Assembly: GCA_963739355.1 (NCBI GenBank)
Contig: CAVUAD010000007.1
Span: forward strand, 744,001 to 808,000
Length of the DNA stretch: 64,000 nucleotides
From: JAWVFM01 sp963739355
Lineage (GTDB): Bacteria > Actinomycetota > Thermoleophilia > Solirubrobacterales > 70-9
Reading direction: 5' to 3'
Positions 8,464-16,602 of this stretch are shown here, piece after piece; position 1 is the first letter of the stretch; each line of letters begins with the position of its first letter. The notes under the pieces are model-generated. The model made no database searches. It worked only from the letters and a program-made list of their open reading frames with translations, and was not told the origin of the DNA. Position numbers and translations under genes: made by a program.

Positions 8464-9155
8464 CAGGCGTCCCTCGTGAGGTCGTCGATGACGGCGTCGA
8501 AGCTCGGCAGACCGCGCTCGACGCGGATCCGCGCGAGACGCTCGACCTGCTCGGGCCCGAGCGCGATCCAGCGCCGCAGCGGGTAGTGCTCCGCGATCAT
8601 CTCGTGCCACACCTCGACGGGCATCTCGTAGCGGACCGTGCAGTCCCAGGGGATCTGCAGCAGCTGCAGGCGGCCGTCGCCGGCCTCGTAGAACACCGTG
8701 CCGTTGAAATGGAAGCGAAGGGGGGCCTTCCCTTCAGCCAGCCCGCTCATGTACTTGGCGGCCGCGATCTCGTGGTCATAGGTGCACGGAACGTTCAGGT
8801 CGAACTCGGTGCCGCCTGAGAACCGGGGCACGAGCATGTCCGCCTGTGTCCAGCGGAAGCTCTGGGCGGTCGAGCTCCAGCGCTCCGGCTCGCCGAAGAG
8901 CTCGACCAGCCGCTCGCGCTCGGCGTCTACGTAGCGGCGCTTGGCCGGCTCGATGGTGATCAGCGCGGTCAGCGCGATCGTGTAGACCGGGCGCTCCGAC
9001 ACCTCGGTGATGCGAATGCGAAAACGAAGCGTTGGCGCGGCCGCCCGCTGGACAGGCGCCGCAGCGAGGATCTCGAACTCCGGCGTGGGCCGATCTGGCG
9101 GACGCTCAGTTGCGACCGGCCCAGTGCTGCCATTCGACGCGGGCTCCGTCGTCAA
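8463..9155 (-). CDS. conserved hydrogenase-associated protein (DUF6084-like)
   Basis: A 230-aa protein, mostly beta-rich, without Cys clusters or membrane segments apart from a low-complexity N-terminal 40 residues. Characteristic stretches are ITIEPAKRRYVDAERERL, PCTYDHEIAAAKYM and IPWDCTVRYEMPVEVWHEMI. From memory, this matches a family called DUF6084 that accompanies actinobacterial group 1h hydrogenases; I could not check that. The start is taken as TTG at 9155, overlapping the stop of the upstream gene by four bases; a GTG about 14 codons later is an alternative. Function unknown. Confidence 0.8.
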   Translation of the reverse strand: MTTEPASNGSTGPVATERPPDRPTPEFEILAAAPVQRAAAPTLRFRIRITEVSERPVYTIALTALITIEPAKRRYVDAERERLVELFGEPERWSSTAQSFRWTQADMLVPRFSGGTEFDLNVPCTYDHEIAAAKYMSGLAEGKAPLRFHFNGTVFYEAGDGRLQLLQIPWDCTVRYEMPVEVWHEMIAEHYPLRRWIALGPEQVERLARIRVERGLPSFDAVIDDLTRDA

Positions 9156-9814
9156 GCGGCCACCGCCTTCGCCCGCAGCTCGTCGAAGAACGAGGCGATC
9201 GCCGCCTCGGGCCCCTGCCCGCCGGAGATCCCCTCCCAGCTCGCCTTGACTATGCCCACGAGCCGGTAGCACTCGTCGATCGGCGCGATCGCGTGCTCGT
9301 GCGGCTCGGTCGTCCGGTTCACAACCAAAGCCTCGGCGTCGGGCTCGAGCACGAGCTCGGGGTTCTGATCGACGAGCTCCTGCCAGGCCTCGAGGTCCAG
9401 CTCGGACTCGGTCGCCCCGGCTGGGCTCGGGTACATGGCGACGACGCTCCCGACCGAGCTCGAGATCAGGAAGAAGGCGAGCCCGATCGGAATCGCGAAC
9501 GTCGCCCAGAGCTCGTCCGGGAGGGTGAAGTCCTCCAGCCAGACCATGCGCGTGCCCGTTGGCCGGAAGTCGCCGTCCCCACCGCGAATCGCCAGACAGC
9601 TCTCGCAGACACAGAGGATGAAGCGCTCGGTCACGTGGAGGAGGTGGCGGTGCTCGGCGGGGATGCCCTTCCCGCAGACGTCGCAGTGCTCCTCGGCGTC
9701 AGGTGCTCCGTCGCCTTTGGCGGTGGCCGGGCGAGCCTGGGAGATCCGCCGCAGGCTCGCCACCAGATCGGCCTGGCGCCTCGCCGCGACCTTCCGGTCG
9801 AGCGCCTCGCTCAT
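9152..9814 (-). CDS. conserved hydrogenase-associated protein with Cys4 site (DUF5947-like)
   Basis: A 220-aa protein. After a helical N-terminal 40 residues comes a CDVC...CESC tetracysteine site with HRHLLHV between the pairs, fit for zinc or an iron-sulfur cluster. A short hydrophobic stretch (FAIPIGLAFFLISSSVGSVVA) follows and is bordered by WATF and YPSP; it may be a buried helix or a membrane contact. From memory, it resembles DUF5947, often found beside group 1h hydrogenases. ATG at 9814 overlaps the previous stop (ATGA). Its position just after the NifU/Rieske-like gene suggests a part in electron transfer or cluster assembly; that is inference. Confidence 0.8.
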   Translation of the reverse strand: MSEALDRKVAARRQADLVASLRRISQARPATAKGDGAPDAEEHCDVCGKGIPAEHRHLLHVTERFILCVCESCLAIRGGDGDFRPTGTRMVWLEDFTLPDELWATFAIPIGLAFFLISSSVGSVVAMYPSPAGATESELDLEAWQELVDQNPELVLEPDAEALVVNRTTEPHEHAIAPIDECYRLVGIVKASWEGISGGQGPEAAIASFFDELRAKAVAA

Positions 9815-10722
9815 GCCGCGAGCGCCACCCGCGCGTGGCCGTCGCCGTCGAGCAGCGGCACGGGCTCGAGCTGCAGGCGCTCGTCGTCCATGGAGCGGCC
9901 GGCACGTGGCAGGAAGTAGCGGCGCCCGCAGGAGGGGCAGGCCAGCACGCCCTCCACAAGATCACCGCCGGCGATCGGCTCGCCACAGCCTGCGCACGCG
10001 TCGCGGTAGGCGAGCAAGCCGCCCTCGACTCTGGCCACCACCAGATCGATGCCCTCGACGCTCATGCGCTTCGCCTCGCCCTCGGCGACATCGCCGGCGT
10101 CGGCAAGGTCGAACCACGCGGGCTCCGCGTCGGCGTTTCCGGGCGCGACCGAAACGACCGGGAGATCGAGCGCACCGTCGCCCATCTGGGCCCGCGCGTC
10201 CTCCACGACGCCCTCGACCACGAGCCCCTCCAGGTCCGGTGCCACCTCGTCCAGGGCCTGCGTGATCGCGAGCTCGAGCGTCGAGGCCGAGGCCGGGCAC
10301 CCCTCGCAGCTGCCCTCGAGGCGGATGCGGGCGATCCCCGCGTCGATCCCCAGCAGCTCGACGTTGCCGCCGTGCGACTCCATGTAGGGGCGGACGTTGT
10401 CGAGCGCCCGGACGACGCGCTCGTCGAGCGGCACCGGGAACAGGCCATGGATCAGCATCAGGCTTGACACCACGTCGTCCTCGGAGAGTCGGACCACGAT
10501 CCGCTCGCCCGCTTCGCCGTCCTCGTCGAGAGCGGCGAAGATGCGCTCCAGGCCGGCGCCGTAGAGCTCGACGATGCCGCTCACGAGGTTCTCCGCTGTC
10601 TGGCGGGCGATCGGATCCGTGATCCGCTCGACGCTCGCCATCAGCTCCTGGACGCGCTGCGCGACCTCCTCCGGGGAGGCGGTGTCTGGACCCGCCGCCT
10701 CTGCGGCGGGTCCGCCATTCAT
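9811..10722 (-). CDS. NifU-domain/Rieske-like fusion, probable hydrogenase electron-transfer protein
   Basis: A 303-aa two-domain protein. Residues about 1-110 are helical; a NifU C-terminal-type domain follows with the cluster-binding CEGC in LEGSCEGCPASASTLELAI. The last 100 residues have the layout of a Rieske domain (CAGCGEPIAGGDLV...ACPSCGRRYFLPRAG), but the two His ligands of a Rieske centre are replaced by Cys, giving C-x2-C...C-x2-C. From memory this matches the HucE/HhyE-type iron-sulfur proteins proposed to carry electrons from mycobacterial hydrogenases to quinone. The ATG at 10722 is used; in-frame GTG/TTG codons overlapping the hydrogenase stop are alternatives. It directly follows the large subunit gene. 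Confidence 0.87.
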   Translation of the reverse strand: MNGGPAAEAAGPDTASPEEVAQRVQELMASVERITDPIARQTAENLVSGIVELYGAGLERIFAALDEDGEAGERIVVRLSEDDVVSSLMLIHGLFPVPLDERVVRALDNVRPYMESHGGNVELLGIDAGIARIRLEGSCEGCPASASTLELAITQALDEVAPDLEGLVVEGVVEDARAQMGDGALDLPVVSVAPGNADAEPAWFDLADAGDVAEGEAKRMSVEGIDLVVARVEGGLLAYRDACAGCGEPIAGGDLVEGVLACPSCGRRYFLPRAGRSMDDERLQLEPVPLLDGDGHARVALAA

Positions 10723-10733
10723 CCCGTTTTCGT

Positions 10734-12518
10734 TCAACACATCCCTGTTGGAGTGTGTTGAACCTTCGTCACGCGACCGCCGCCGGTGTACATGTGGACA
10801 CCGCACGGCAGGCACGGGTCGAAGCTCCGCACCGCGCGCATGATGTCCACGCCCTTGAAGTTCTCCGGGCCGTTCTCCTCGAAGATCGGTGTGTTCTGCA
10901 CCGCGTCCTCGTAGGGCCCCGGAGTACCGAACGTGTCGCGCACGCTGGCGTTCCACGGAGTCGGGGGGTAGGGCTGGTAGTTGGCGATCCTGCCGCCCTG
11001 GATGACCATGTGGTGCGACAAGACGCCACGGGCCGCGTCGTGGAAACCGACGCTGACGGCATCCTGCGGGACCTTGAAGTCGTTCCAGGACTTCGTGCGT
11101 CCCGCGCGGACCTCCTTGAACGCCCGCTCCAGGCAGTGCAGCGCGATCAGCGCCGAGTAGGCCTGGTGGTACGTCCTCGCGCGGTCGCGCTCGATCGCGT
11201 TCGACTTCTCGGGCACCTTCCACTCGAGCTCCATCTCCGGCGCGTTCGCGGAGCGCGGCAGCGTCATCTGGATCGAGTTGCCGGTTGCCTTCGCGTAGCC
11301 GAAGTCGACGATGCCGGCCTTCGCCGTGCACCACTGGCGGGCGAACGGGCCGCCGCCGGTGTCGCAGCAGACGTACTTGTCGTTGCGCTCGTCGTACATG
11401 CGAGGCGATACCACCCAGCTGTACTTGTCGGCGAAGTCGCGCTTCTGCGGCTTCGGCAGCGTCACCTTGTTCCACGGGTGGCGCTTGTCCACCGGGTTGC
11501 CCAGCGGGTCCTTGTCGACGAACGTCGGCTGCGTGTCGACCCAGTCCTCGAAGTACGAGGAGCCGAGCAGGATCCTGATCATCAGGTTGATCTCGACGAG
11601 GTCGGTCGAGATCAGCTCACCGTCGAAGACGACGCCGGGGGTGACGTAGCGATGACGTCCCCACTCGGACATGTTCTCGTAGGTGAAATCGCAGTAGTCC
11701 GGGTCATCGAAGATGCCCCAGTTGACGATGTTCGTGTCGCGGTAGCCGACCATGTCGTAGCCCGGCAGCGACCTCAGGAAGAAGTCGTAGAGGTCGTCGT
11801 GCATCGGCACGCTGCGCTTCACGTAGTCGAAGTAGCGCATGAGCCGCACGTAGTAGTCGGTCAGCGTCTGGTGCGTGATGTGCGCGGAGCAGCCGCCCGG
11901 CAGGATCGTCGACGGGTGCGTGTGGCGGCCGCCGAACAGGCAGTACATCTCACGCGTCCACCGCGCCACCTGGAGGGTCTCGAGGTAGAAGTCCCCGGTG
12001 AACGGGTTGAGCGCCCGCATGATGTCGGCGATCGTCCGGTATCCGTGGACGTCTGATCCGGGCGCGAGCTCCGCCTCCGCCCTCTGCAGCAGGCTCGGGT
12101 TCGTCTCCTTGACCATCTGCTCGCAGAAGTCCACGTTGCACATGCAGTCGTTGAAGATCGCATGGTCGAACATGTAGTCCGCGCTCTCGGCCAGGTTGAA
12201 CGCCAGGTCTCCCAGGGGCGGCGGCTTGACGCCGTACGCCATGTTCTGGTTGAGGCACGAGCAGGTGCAGTGGTTGTCACCGCAGATGCCGCAGATCCGG
12301 CTGGTTATGAAGTGCGCGTCGCGCGGGTCGATGCCCTTCATGAAGATGTCGAATCCCCGGAAGATCATCGACGTCGAGTAGCACTTGTTGACCTTCTGGT
12401 TGGAGAAGTCGATCTCCGTATGGATCCCAAGGCTGCCGACGATCCGCGTGATCGGATCCCACGACATCTCCTTGACCATGACCTTCTGGTCTGACTGTGG
12501 CGTCTCTGTTGCTGCCAT
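10734..12518 (-). CDS. hhyL: [NiFe] hydrogenase large subunit, group 1h type
   Basis: The 594-aa catalytic subunit carrying the Ni-Fe(CN)2CO centre for H2 oxidation. Nickel ligands are visible in motif L1 (RICGICGDNH, Cys76 and Cys79) and motif L2 (DPCLPCGVH, Cys569 and Cys572). After His575 there is a 19-residue tail (MYTGGG..GMC) to be removed by the maturation protease. Residues around L1 (CGDNHCTCSC) resemble the actinobacterial oxygen-tolerant group 1h enzymes that scavenge trace H2. There is no signal sequence, so the enzyme is cytoplasmic-facing. It follows the small subunit gene after 54 bases. Subgroup assignment rests on motif memory plus gene neighbourhood. Confidence 0.96.
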   Translation of the reverse strand: MAATETPQSDQKVMVKEMSWDPITRIVGSLGIHTEIDFSNQKVNKCYSTSMIFRGFDIFMKGIDPRDAHFITSRICGICGDNHCTCSCLNQNMAYGVKPPPLGDLAFNLAESADYMFDHAIFNDCMCNVDFCEQMVKETNPSLLQRAEAELAPGSDVHGYRTIADIMRALNPFTGDFYLETLQVARWTREMYCLFGGRHTHPSTILPGGCSAHITHQTLTDYYVRLMRYFDYVKRSVPMHDDLYDFFLRSLPGYDMVGYRDTNIVNWGIFDDPDYCDFTYENMSEWGRHRYVTPGVVFDGELISTDLVEINLMIRILLGSSYFEDWVDTQPTFVDKDPLGNPVDKRHPWNKVTLPKPQKRDFADKYSWVVSPRMYDERNDKYVCCDTGGGPFARQWCTAKAGIVDFGYAKATGNSIQMTLPRSANAPEMELEWKVPEKSNAIERDRARTYHQAYSALIALHCLERAFKEVRAGRTKSWNDFKVPQDAVSVGFHDAARGVLSHHMVIQGGRIANYQPYPPTPWNASVRDTFGTPGPYEDAVQNTPIFEENGPENFKGVDIMRAVRSFDPCLPCGVHMYTGGGRVTKVQHTPTGMC

Positions 12519-12572
12519 TTGCGTGTCTCGCTTTCTGCTTTCGAAATCTCTCTGACGATCAGCCGACGGCGG

Positions 12573-13664
12573 TCAGGAGCCCGGCGGGGCGTAGCCGGCT
12601 GTGCGGCGTGTGTAGCCGGAGCTGATGCTCCCGCCCGGCTTGCGCCAATCGGGCTCGACGTCGTACTTGTTCTTGATGTTCCGATAGCGGAAGTGGCGAA
12701 CGAACCTGCCCCAGCCGTACTGCTCGAAGCGGGCGGCCCAGGCCCCCGCCTTGTCCTCCTCCATGAACGGCATGAACTTGTCGGGGAAGCCGGGCATCGT
12801 GCAGGCCATGCAGATGCCGCCCACGTTCGGGCAGCCGCCGTAGCCATCGACCCAGCCGCGGACCGGCACGTTGCACTTGACCACCGGGCCCTTGCAGCCG
12901 AGCTTCACGAGGCAGCGCGGGTCGTCCCCGTACTCCGTCGCGAACTCGCCCTGCTCGGTGAAGCCCGCGCGGTTGCAGCCCTCGCGGACCGTGCGGCCGA
13001 ACAGCCACTTCGGACGGAGCGCCTCGTCGAGCTCGGGGACCGGTGCGAGCCCTGCGAGGTGGAGCGCCAGGTAGAGGAGCGTCTCCGTCATGTTGTCCGG
13101 CTGGGCCGGGCAGCCGGGGATGTTGACGACCGGCAGGCCGGCCGTCGACTTCCAGTTCCAGCCGAGGTGATCGGCGACCCCCATCGCACCGGTCGGGTTG
13201 TTCTTCATCGCCGGAATACCCCCGTAGGTGGCGCAGGTGCCGATGGCGACCACCGCCGCGGCCTTCGGAGCGAGCCTGTCGAGCCAGTCGCTCGTGGTGA
13301 TCGGCTGACCCGTCTCCGGGTCGTCGCCGATCGCCGCCCAGTGGCCCTCGCCGGAGAGCTCCTCGTTCGGGATCGAGCCCTCGACGCAGAGCACGAACGG
13401 GTCGAGCTCGCCGCGCTCGGCCGCCCACCACGCCTCCATGAACTCGGCACCGTTCTCGTAGGCGAGAACCGGGTTGTGCACGACCACCTTCGGCATCCCC
13501 GGAATGGCCTGGGTGATGATGTCCTCCAGGCTGGGGTTGACCGCCGACGTCATCGCGACGGAGTCGCCGTCGCAACTGAGGCCCGTCGTCATCCAGAGGA
13601 CGTGTGCGGTGACCGCCTCCGTCTCGGCCGGGTTCGGGAAGACCTCTTTGCTCAATGTGGCCAT
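12573..13664 (-). CDS. hhyS: [NiFe] hydrogenase small subunit, group 1h type
   Basis: The 363-aa electron-transfer subunit, expected to hold three iron-sulfur clusters. The first proximal-cluster motif reads LSCDGDS: Cys31 is present but the next ligand position is Asp34, giving a 3-Cys/1-Asp proximal cluster as known for actinobacterial-type hydrogenases. Other cluster ligands are in IGTCATYGG, IPGCPAQPDN, REGCNRAG, CLVKLGCKGP and GGCPNVGGICMACTMPGF. There is no Tat signal and no C-terminal membrane anchor. AGGAGCGAC precedes the ATG at 13664. The gene is followed by the large subunit, as in the family. Confidence 0.96.
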   Translation of the reverse strand: MATLSKEVFPNPAETEAVTAHVLWMTTGLSCDGDSVAMTSAVNPSLEDIITQAIPGMPKVVVHNPVLAYENGAEFMEAWWAAERGELDPFVLCVEGSIPNEELSGEGHWAAIGDDPETGQPITTSDWLDRLAPKAAAVVAIGTCATYGGIPAMKNNPTGAMGVADHLGWNWKSTAGLPVVNIPGCPAQPDNMTETLLYLALHLAGLAPVPELDEALRPKWLFGRTVREGCNRAGFTEQGEFATEYGDDPRCLVKLGCKGPVVKCNVPVRGWVDGYGGCPNVGGICMACTMPGFPDKFMPFMEEDKAGAWAARFEQYGWGRFVRHFRYRNIKNKYDVEPDWRKPGGSISSGYTRRTAGYAPPGS

Positions 13665-13714
13665 GCGTCGCTCCTATGGTTGGTCCCTACAGGTGTCCGG
13701 AAGAAGCTCATTTC

Positions 13715-14821
13715 TCAGCAGATCCTCGGGAGGGGATCTCCGGCCAGCAGGTCCATGACCCGCCGGCCGCCGAAGGCGGTCTCCACCAGCACCATCCCGG
13801 GGGGCTCGGTCTTGACCTCGCCGATCTCCGTTGCTCGCTCGAAGCCAGGCACGCCCCGCAATGCCTCGAGCGCCGCTTCCGCCTCCTCTGGCGCGACGAA
13901 GGCGACGAACGCGCCCTCGTTGGCCACGTACATCGGATCGATGCCGAGGAGCTCGGCGGCGCCGGTGACCTCCGGCAGCACAGGCACGTCCGCCTCGCGC
14001 ACCGCGATCGAGACTCCCGACGCCCGCGCGAGCTCGTTGAGCACCGAGGCGACGCCGCCGCGCGTCGCGTCGCGCATGCAGCGAATTCCGTCGCCCGCTG
14101 CGTCGAGCAGGGCGTCGACGGCGGGCCAGACCGACCGGGTGTCGGAAACGATGTCCGACTCCAGGCCGAGCTCGCCGCGCGCCAGCATGATCGCCGTGCC
14201 GTGCTCGCCGATCGTGCTCGAGAGGAGCACCCGGTCGCCGGGCTCGATGCCCCGGGTGGTCATGCTCGCGCGCGGGTCAACGTGGCCGATACCGGCCGTG
14301 TTGATGTACATCGAGTCGCAGGCGCCGCGCTCGACGACCTTGGTGTCGCCGCTGACCACGCGGACGCCGGCCGCCTCCGCCGCGGCGGCGATCGCCTCGA
14401 CCTCGGCGCGCAGCTCCCCGGCGTCGAGGCCCTCCTCGAGGATCAGCGACAGCGTCAGCGAGATGGGCCGCGCCCCGCAGACGGCGAGGTCGTTGACGGT
14501 CCCGTTGACGGCCAGCTCGCCTATGGAGCCGCCTGGGAAGCGGATCGGCTTGACGACGAACGAGTCGGTCGTGGTGACGAGCTTGACGCCGTCGACGTCG
14601 ACCGCGCCGGCGTCGGCCAGCTCGTCCATCCCGAAGGCGGGAGCGAGCAGGCCCTCGATCAGCGTCTGCGTCGCCTTGCCGCCGGCGCCGTGGGCCATCG
14701 TGACCTGCGTGTCCTTGAAGCGCGGCCGCTTGGCGCGCGAGGTCTCGATGATCTCGAGGATCCGCTCCTCGCGGCCGGCGTCCGTGCGCGGCGGGTTGGC
14801 GGCGGTGCTCTCGGGTGTCAC
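13715..14821 (-). CDS. hypE: hydrogenase maturation protein HypE
   Basis: A 368-aa PurM/ThiL-type ATPase that dehydrates the thiocarbamate on its own C-terminal Cys to thiocyanate, the CN donor for the iron centre. The catalytic C-terminus PRIC ends the protein. Conserved parts include AHGAGGKATQTLI near the N-terminus, TTTDSFVV, NDLAVCGA and MRDATRGGVASVLNE. I place the start at GTG 14821, which overlaps the hypD stop (GTGA); the first 30 residues before the AHGAGG motif are a somewhat long leader. The hydrogenase small subunit gene follows after 50 bases. Confidence 0.95.
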   Translation of the reverse strand: MTPESTAANPPRTDAGREERILEIIETSRAKRPRFKDTQVTMAHGAGGKATQTLIEGLLAPAFGMDELADAGAVDVDGVKLVTTTDSFVVKPIRFPGGSIGELAVNGTVNDLAVCGARPISLTLSLILEEGLDAGELRAEVEAIAAAAEAAGVRVVSGDTKVVERGACDSMYINTAGIGHVDPRASMTTRGIEPGDRVLLSSTIGEHGTAIMLARGELGLESDIVSDTRSVWPAVDALLDAAGDGIRCMRDATRGGVASVLNELARASGVSIAVREADVPVLPEVTGAAELLGIDPMYVANEGAFVAFVAPEEAEAALEALRGVPGFERATEIGEVKTEPPGMVLVETAFGGRRVMDLLAGDPLPRIC

Positions 14822-15933
14822 ACCAGCTCCTTCTCGCGGGCGAAGCGGCCGTAGTTGTAGTAGGCGGCGCACGCGCCCTCCGGCGAGACCATGCAGGTGC
14901 CGATCGCGTGCTCGGGCGTGCAGGCGGTTCCGAAGACCTTGCACTCCCATGGCTTGATGACGCCCTTCAGCACCTCGCCGCACTGGCAGGCCTTCGGGTC
15001 GGCGACACGGACGCCCGGCACGGCGTACTTGAGCTCCGCGTCGAAGTCGGCGTACGCGTCGGAGAGCTTCAGCGCGCTCTGACTGATGAAGCCAAGCCCC
15101 CGCCACTCGAAGTGGGGGCGGAGCTCGAAGACCTCCGACATCACCTTGAGGGCGGGGAGGTTGCCCTCGTAGGGAACGACGCGCTTGTACTGGTTCTCGA
15201 TCTCGCAGCGGCCCTCGGCCAGCTGCTTCAGGATCATCTCGATCGTCTGCAGGATGTCCAGCGGCTCGAACCCGGAGGTGACGAGCGGCTTCCCGTAGTC
15301 GGCCGGGATGAACTCGAACGGCCGCACTCCGACGATCGTCGAGACGTGGCCCGGGCCGATGAAGCCGTCGAGCCGCATGTCGGGGGAGTCGAGAAGCGCC
15401 CGCAGCGGCGGCACGATCGTCACGTGGTTGCACATGCAGAGGAAGTTCGGGACGTTCTCCGCCTTGGCGCGCTTCAGGGTGAGCGCCGTCGAGGGCGCCG
15501 TGGTCTCGAAGCCGATGGCGAAGAAGACGACGTCGCGATCCGGGTTGGCCTTCGCGATCCGCAGGGCGTCGAGCGGCGAGTAGACCATCCGGATGTCGGC
15601 GCCCTTGGCCTTGGCGTCGATGAACGTCTGCTCGGAGCCCGGGACGCGCATCATGTCGCCGAAGCACGTGAAGATCACGTCCTCTGACTCGGCGATCGCC
15701 ATTCCGTCGTCGACGCGGCCCATCGGCATGACGCACACCGGGCACCCGGGTCCGTGGACGAGCTCGACGTTCTCGGGGAGCAGGTCGTCGATGCCGTACT
15801 TGTAGATCGAGTGGGTGTGCCCGCCGCACACCTCCATGAGCTTGTAGTGGTGTCCGGGCTCGACCAGCGAGAGGATCTGGCCGGAGAGCGCCCGGCCGAG
15901 CTCCGCGTCGCGGTATTCGTCGACGAACCTCAT
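14818..15933 (-). CDS. hypD: hydrogenase maturation protein HypD
   Basis: A 371-aa [4Fe-4S] scaffold that, with HypC, assembles Fe(CN)2CO. Conserved Cys motifs are EVCGGHTH (about 36), HGPGCPVCVMP (about 66-73), and C-terminal Cys in DPKACQCGEV, FGTACTPEH and EGACAAYYNYG that bind the cluster. Length matches the family. ATG at 15933 overlaps the stop of the hypC-like gene, and its own stop overlaps hypE, so hypC2-hypD-hypE are tightly coupled. Confidence 0.97.
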   Translation of the reverse strand: MRFVDEYRDAELGRALSGQILSLVEPGHHYKLMEVCGGHTHSIYKYGIDDLLPENVELVHGPGCPVCVMPMGRVDDGMAIAESEDVIFTCFGDMMRVPGSEQTFIDAKAKGADIRMVYSPLDALRIAKANPDRDVVFFAIGFETTAPSTALTLKRAKAENVPNFLCMCNHVTIVPPLRALLDSPDMRLDGFIGPGHVSTIVGVRPFEFIPADYGKPLVTSGFEPLDILQTIEMILKQLAEGRCEIENQYKRVVPYEGNLPALKVMSEVFELRPHFEWRGLGFISQSALKLSDAYADFDAELKYAVPGVRVADPKACQCGEVLKGVIKPWECKVFGTACTPEHAIGTCMVSPEGACAAYYNYGRFAREKELV

Positions 15934-16175
15934 AGTTTCGCGATCGCGGTTGCCGCGTGAACGAGGAGCTCGTCGCCGATCTCGACCGGGGCGACGAGGG
16001 CGATCTCGACGGTTTCGCGGCCGCCGTCGGCCGCCGCGCAGAGGGCGAGGCCGCGGTCGTGGTCGATTACGATTACCGAGAGCGCGACGGCGGTGTCGCC
16101 GCAGGTGATGCAGGTATTCGGGTGAGGGGCTTCAGCCCCGAAAGATGCGTGTAAGGGCGACGCAGTCGCCCGCAA
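15930..16175 (-). CDS. second HypC-like chaperone (HupF/HypC family)
   Basis: A HypC-family protein; the recognisable part begins at CITCGD and ends at VHAATAIAKL, about 60 residues. It has the HypC-type beta barrel pattern (VEIALV..VEIGDELLVHAATAI), but the essential N-terminal Cys sits in a CxxC pair, not right after the initiator Met. Start is uncertain: no standard start lies between a twin-hairpin repeat (16121-16181) and the first Cys. The TTG at 16175, inside the repeat, gives 81 aa; GTG at 16262 gives 110 aa with a low-quality leader. The stop at 15930 overlaps hypD. It may serve as the partner specific to this hydrogenase while hypC serves in HypD assembly; that is inference. Confidence 0.75.
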   Translation of the reverse strand: MRATASPLHASFGAEAPHPNTCITCGDTAVALSVIVIDHDRGLALCAAADGGRETVEIALVAPVEIGDELLVHAATAIAKL

Positions 16176-16181
16176 GTGATT
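16121..16181 (+). repeat. twin-hairpin repeat, copy 1
   Basis: A 61-base element starting GGTGAGG. Hairpin 1 is GGGGC-TTCA-GCCCC (16126-16139), followed by GAA and a linker ending TGTAA. Hairpin 2 is GGGCGAC-GCA-GTCGCCC (16155-16171), then GCAAG and GATT. The same layout occurs at 23128-23187 with different but compensating stem bases. This copy is on the strand opposite to the hydrogenase operon and overlaps the region where the second hypC-like gene must start. Confidence 0.8.
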
Positions 16182-16323
16182 ATCGGCTTCCCACGCTGCA
16201 TTCGGTTGCGGGGTCACGGCACCAGCTTCTCTCTTGCGAGGTGCTGTCGCCGCGCTCTTCACCGGACCGGCGCTCCCCGGGACTGCCGTCCGCGGCTGCG
16301 GACTCGCTGATCCATCATCACGG

Positions 16324-16602
16324 TCACTCGATCACGCTCGCCCGCAGCTCTTCGAGCTCCTGCTCGTAATCCGTGCCCATTCCCTCGAGCAGCTTCCGCG
16401 TCGCCTCGGCCTCCGCCTCGTCGACCTTCGAGATCGCGAATCCCACGTGGATCAGGACCCAGTCGCCAGGACCCGCCCCGCCCTGGTCCTCGTCGAGAAG
16501 GCCGATGTTCACGTTCCGCTTGACGCCGGCGACGTCGACTCGCGCGAGCCGGTTTGACTCGTCCACGATCTCGAGAACTTGGCCTGGAATAGCCAGGCAC
16601 AT
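16324..16602 (-). CDS. hypC: hydrogenase assembly chaperone HypC
   Basis: A 92-aa chaperone that with HypD carries the iron centre to the large subunit. It begins MCLAIPGQVLEI, giving the essential Cys2 after Met removal; this decides the ATG at 16602 over the upstream TTG/GTG codons. The rest follows the family pattern (VKRNVNIGLLD, GDWVLIHVGFAISKVDEAEA). GAGGAG lies about 11 bases upstream. It is the first gene of the 15-gene hydrogenase operon, which runs to hypF at 2167. A 20-residue acidic C-terminal helix extends past the usual end. Confidence 0.96.
   Translation of the reverse strand: MCLAIPGQVLEIVDESNRLARVDVAGVKRNVNIGLLDEDQGGAGPGDWVLIHVGFAISKVDEAEAEATRKLLEGMGTDYEQELEELRASVIE

Noticed and set aside
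12519..14957. 812-codon plus-strand open frame opposite hhyS-hypE
   Set aside because: Shadow of hydrogenase and hypE coding sequence.
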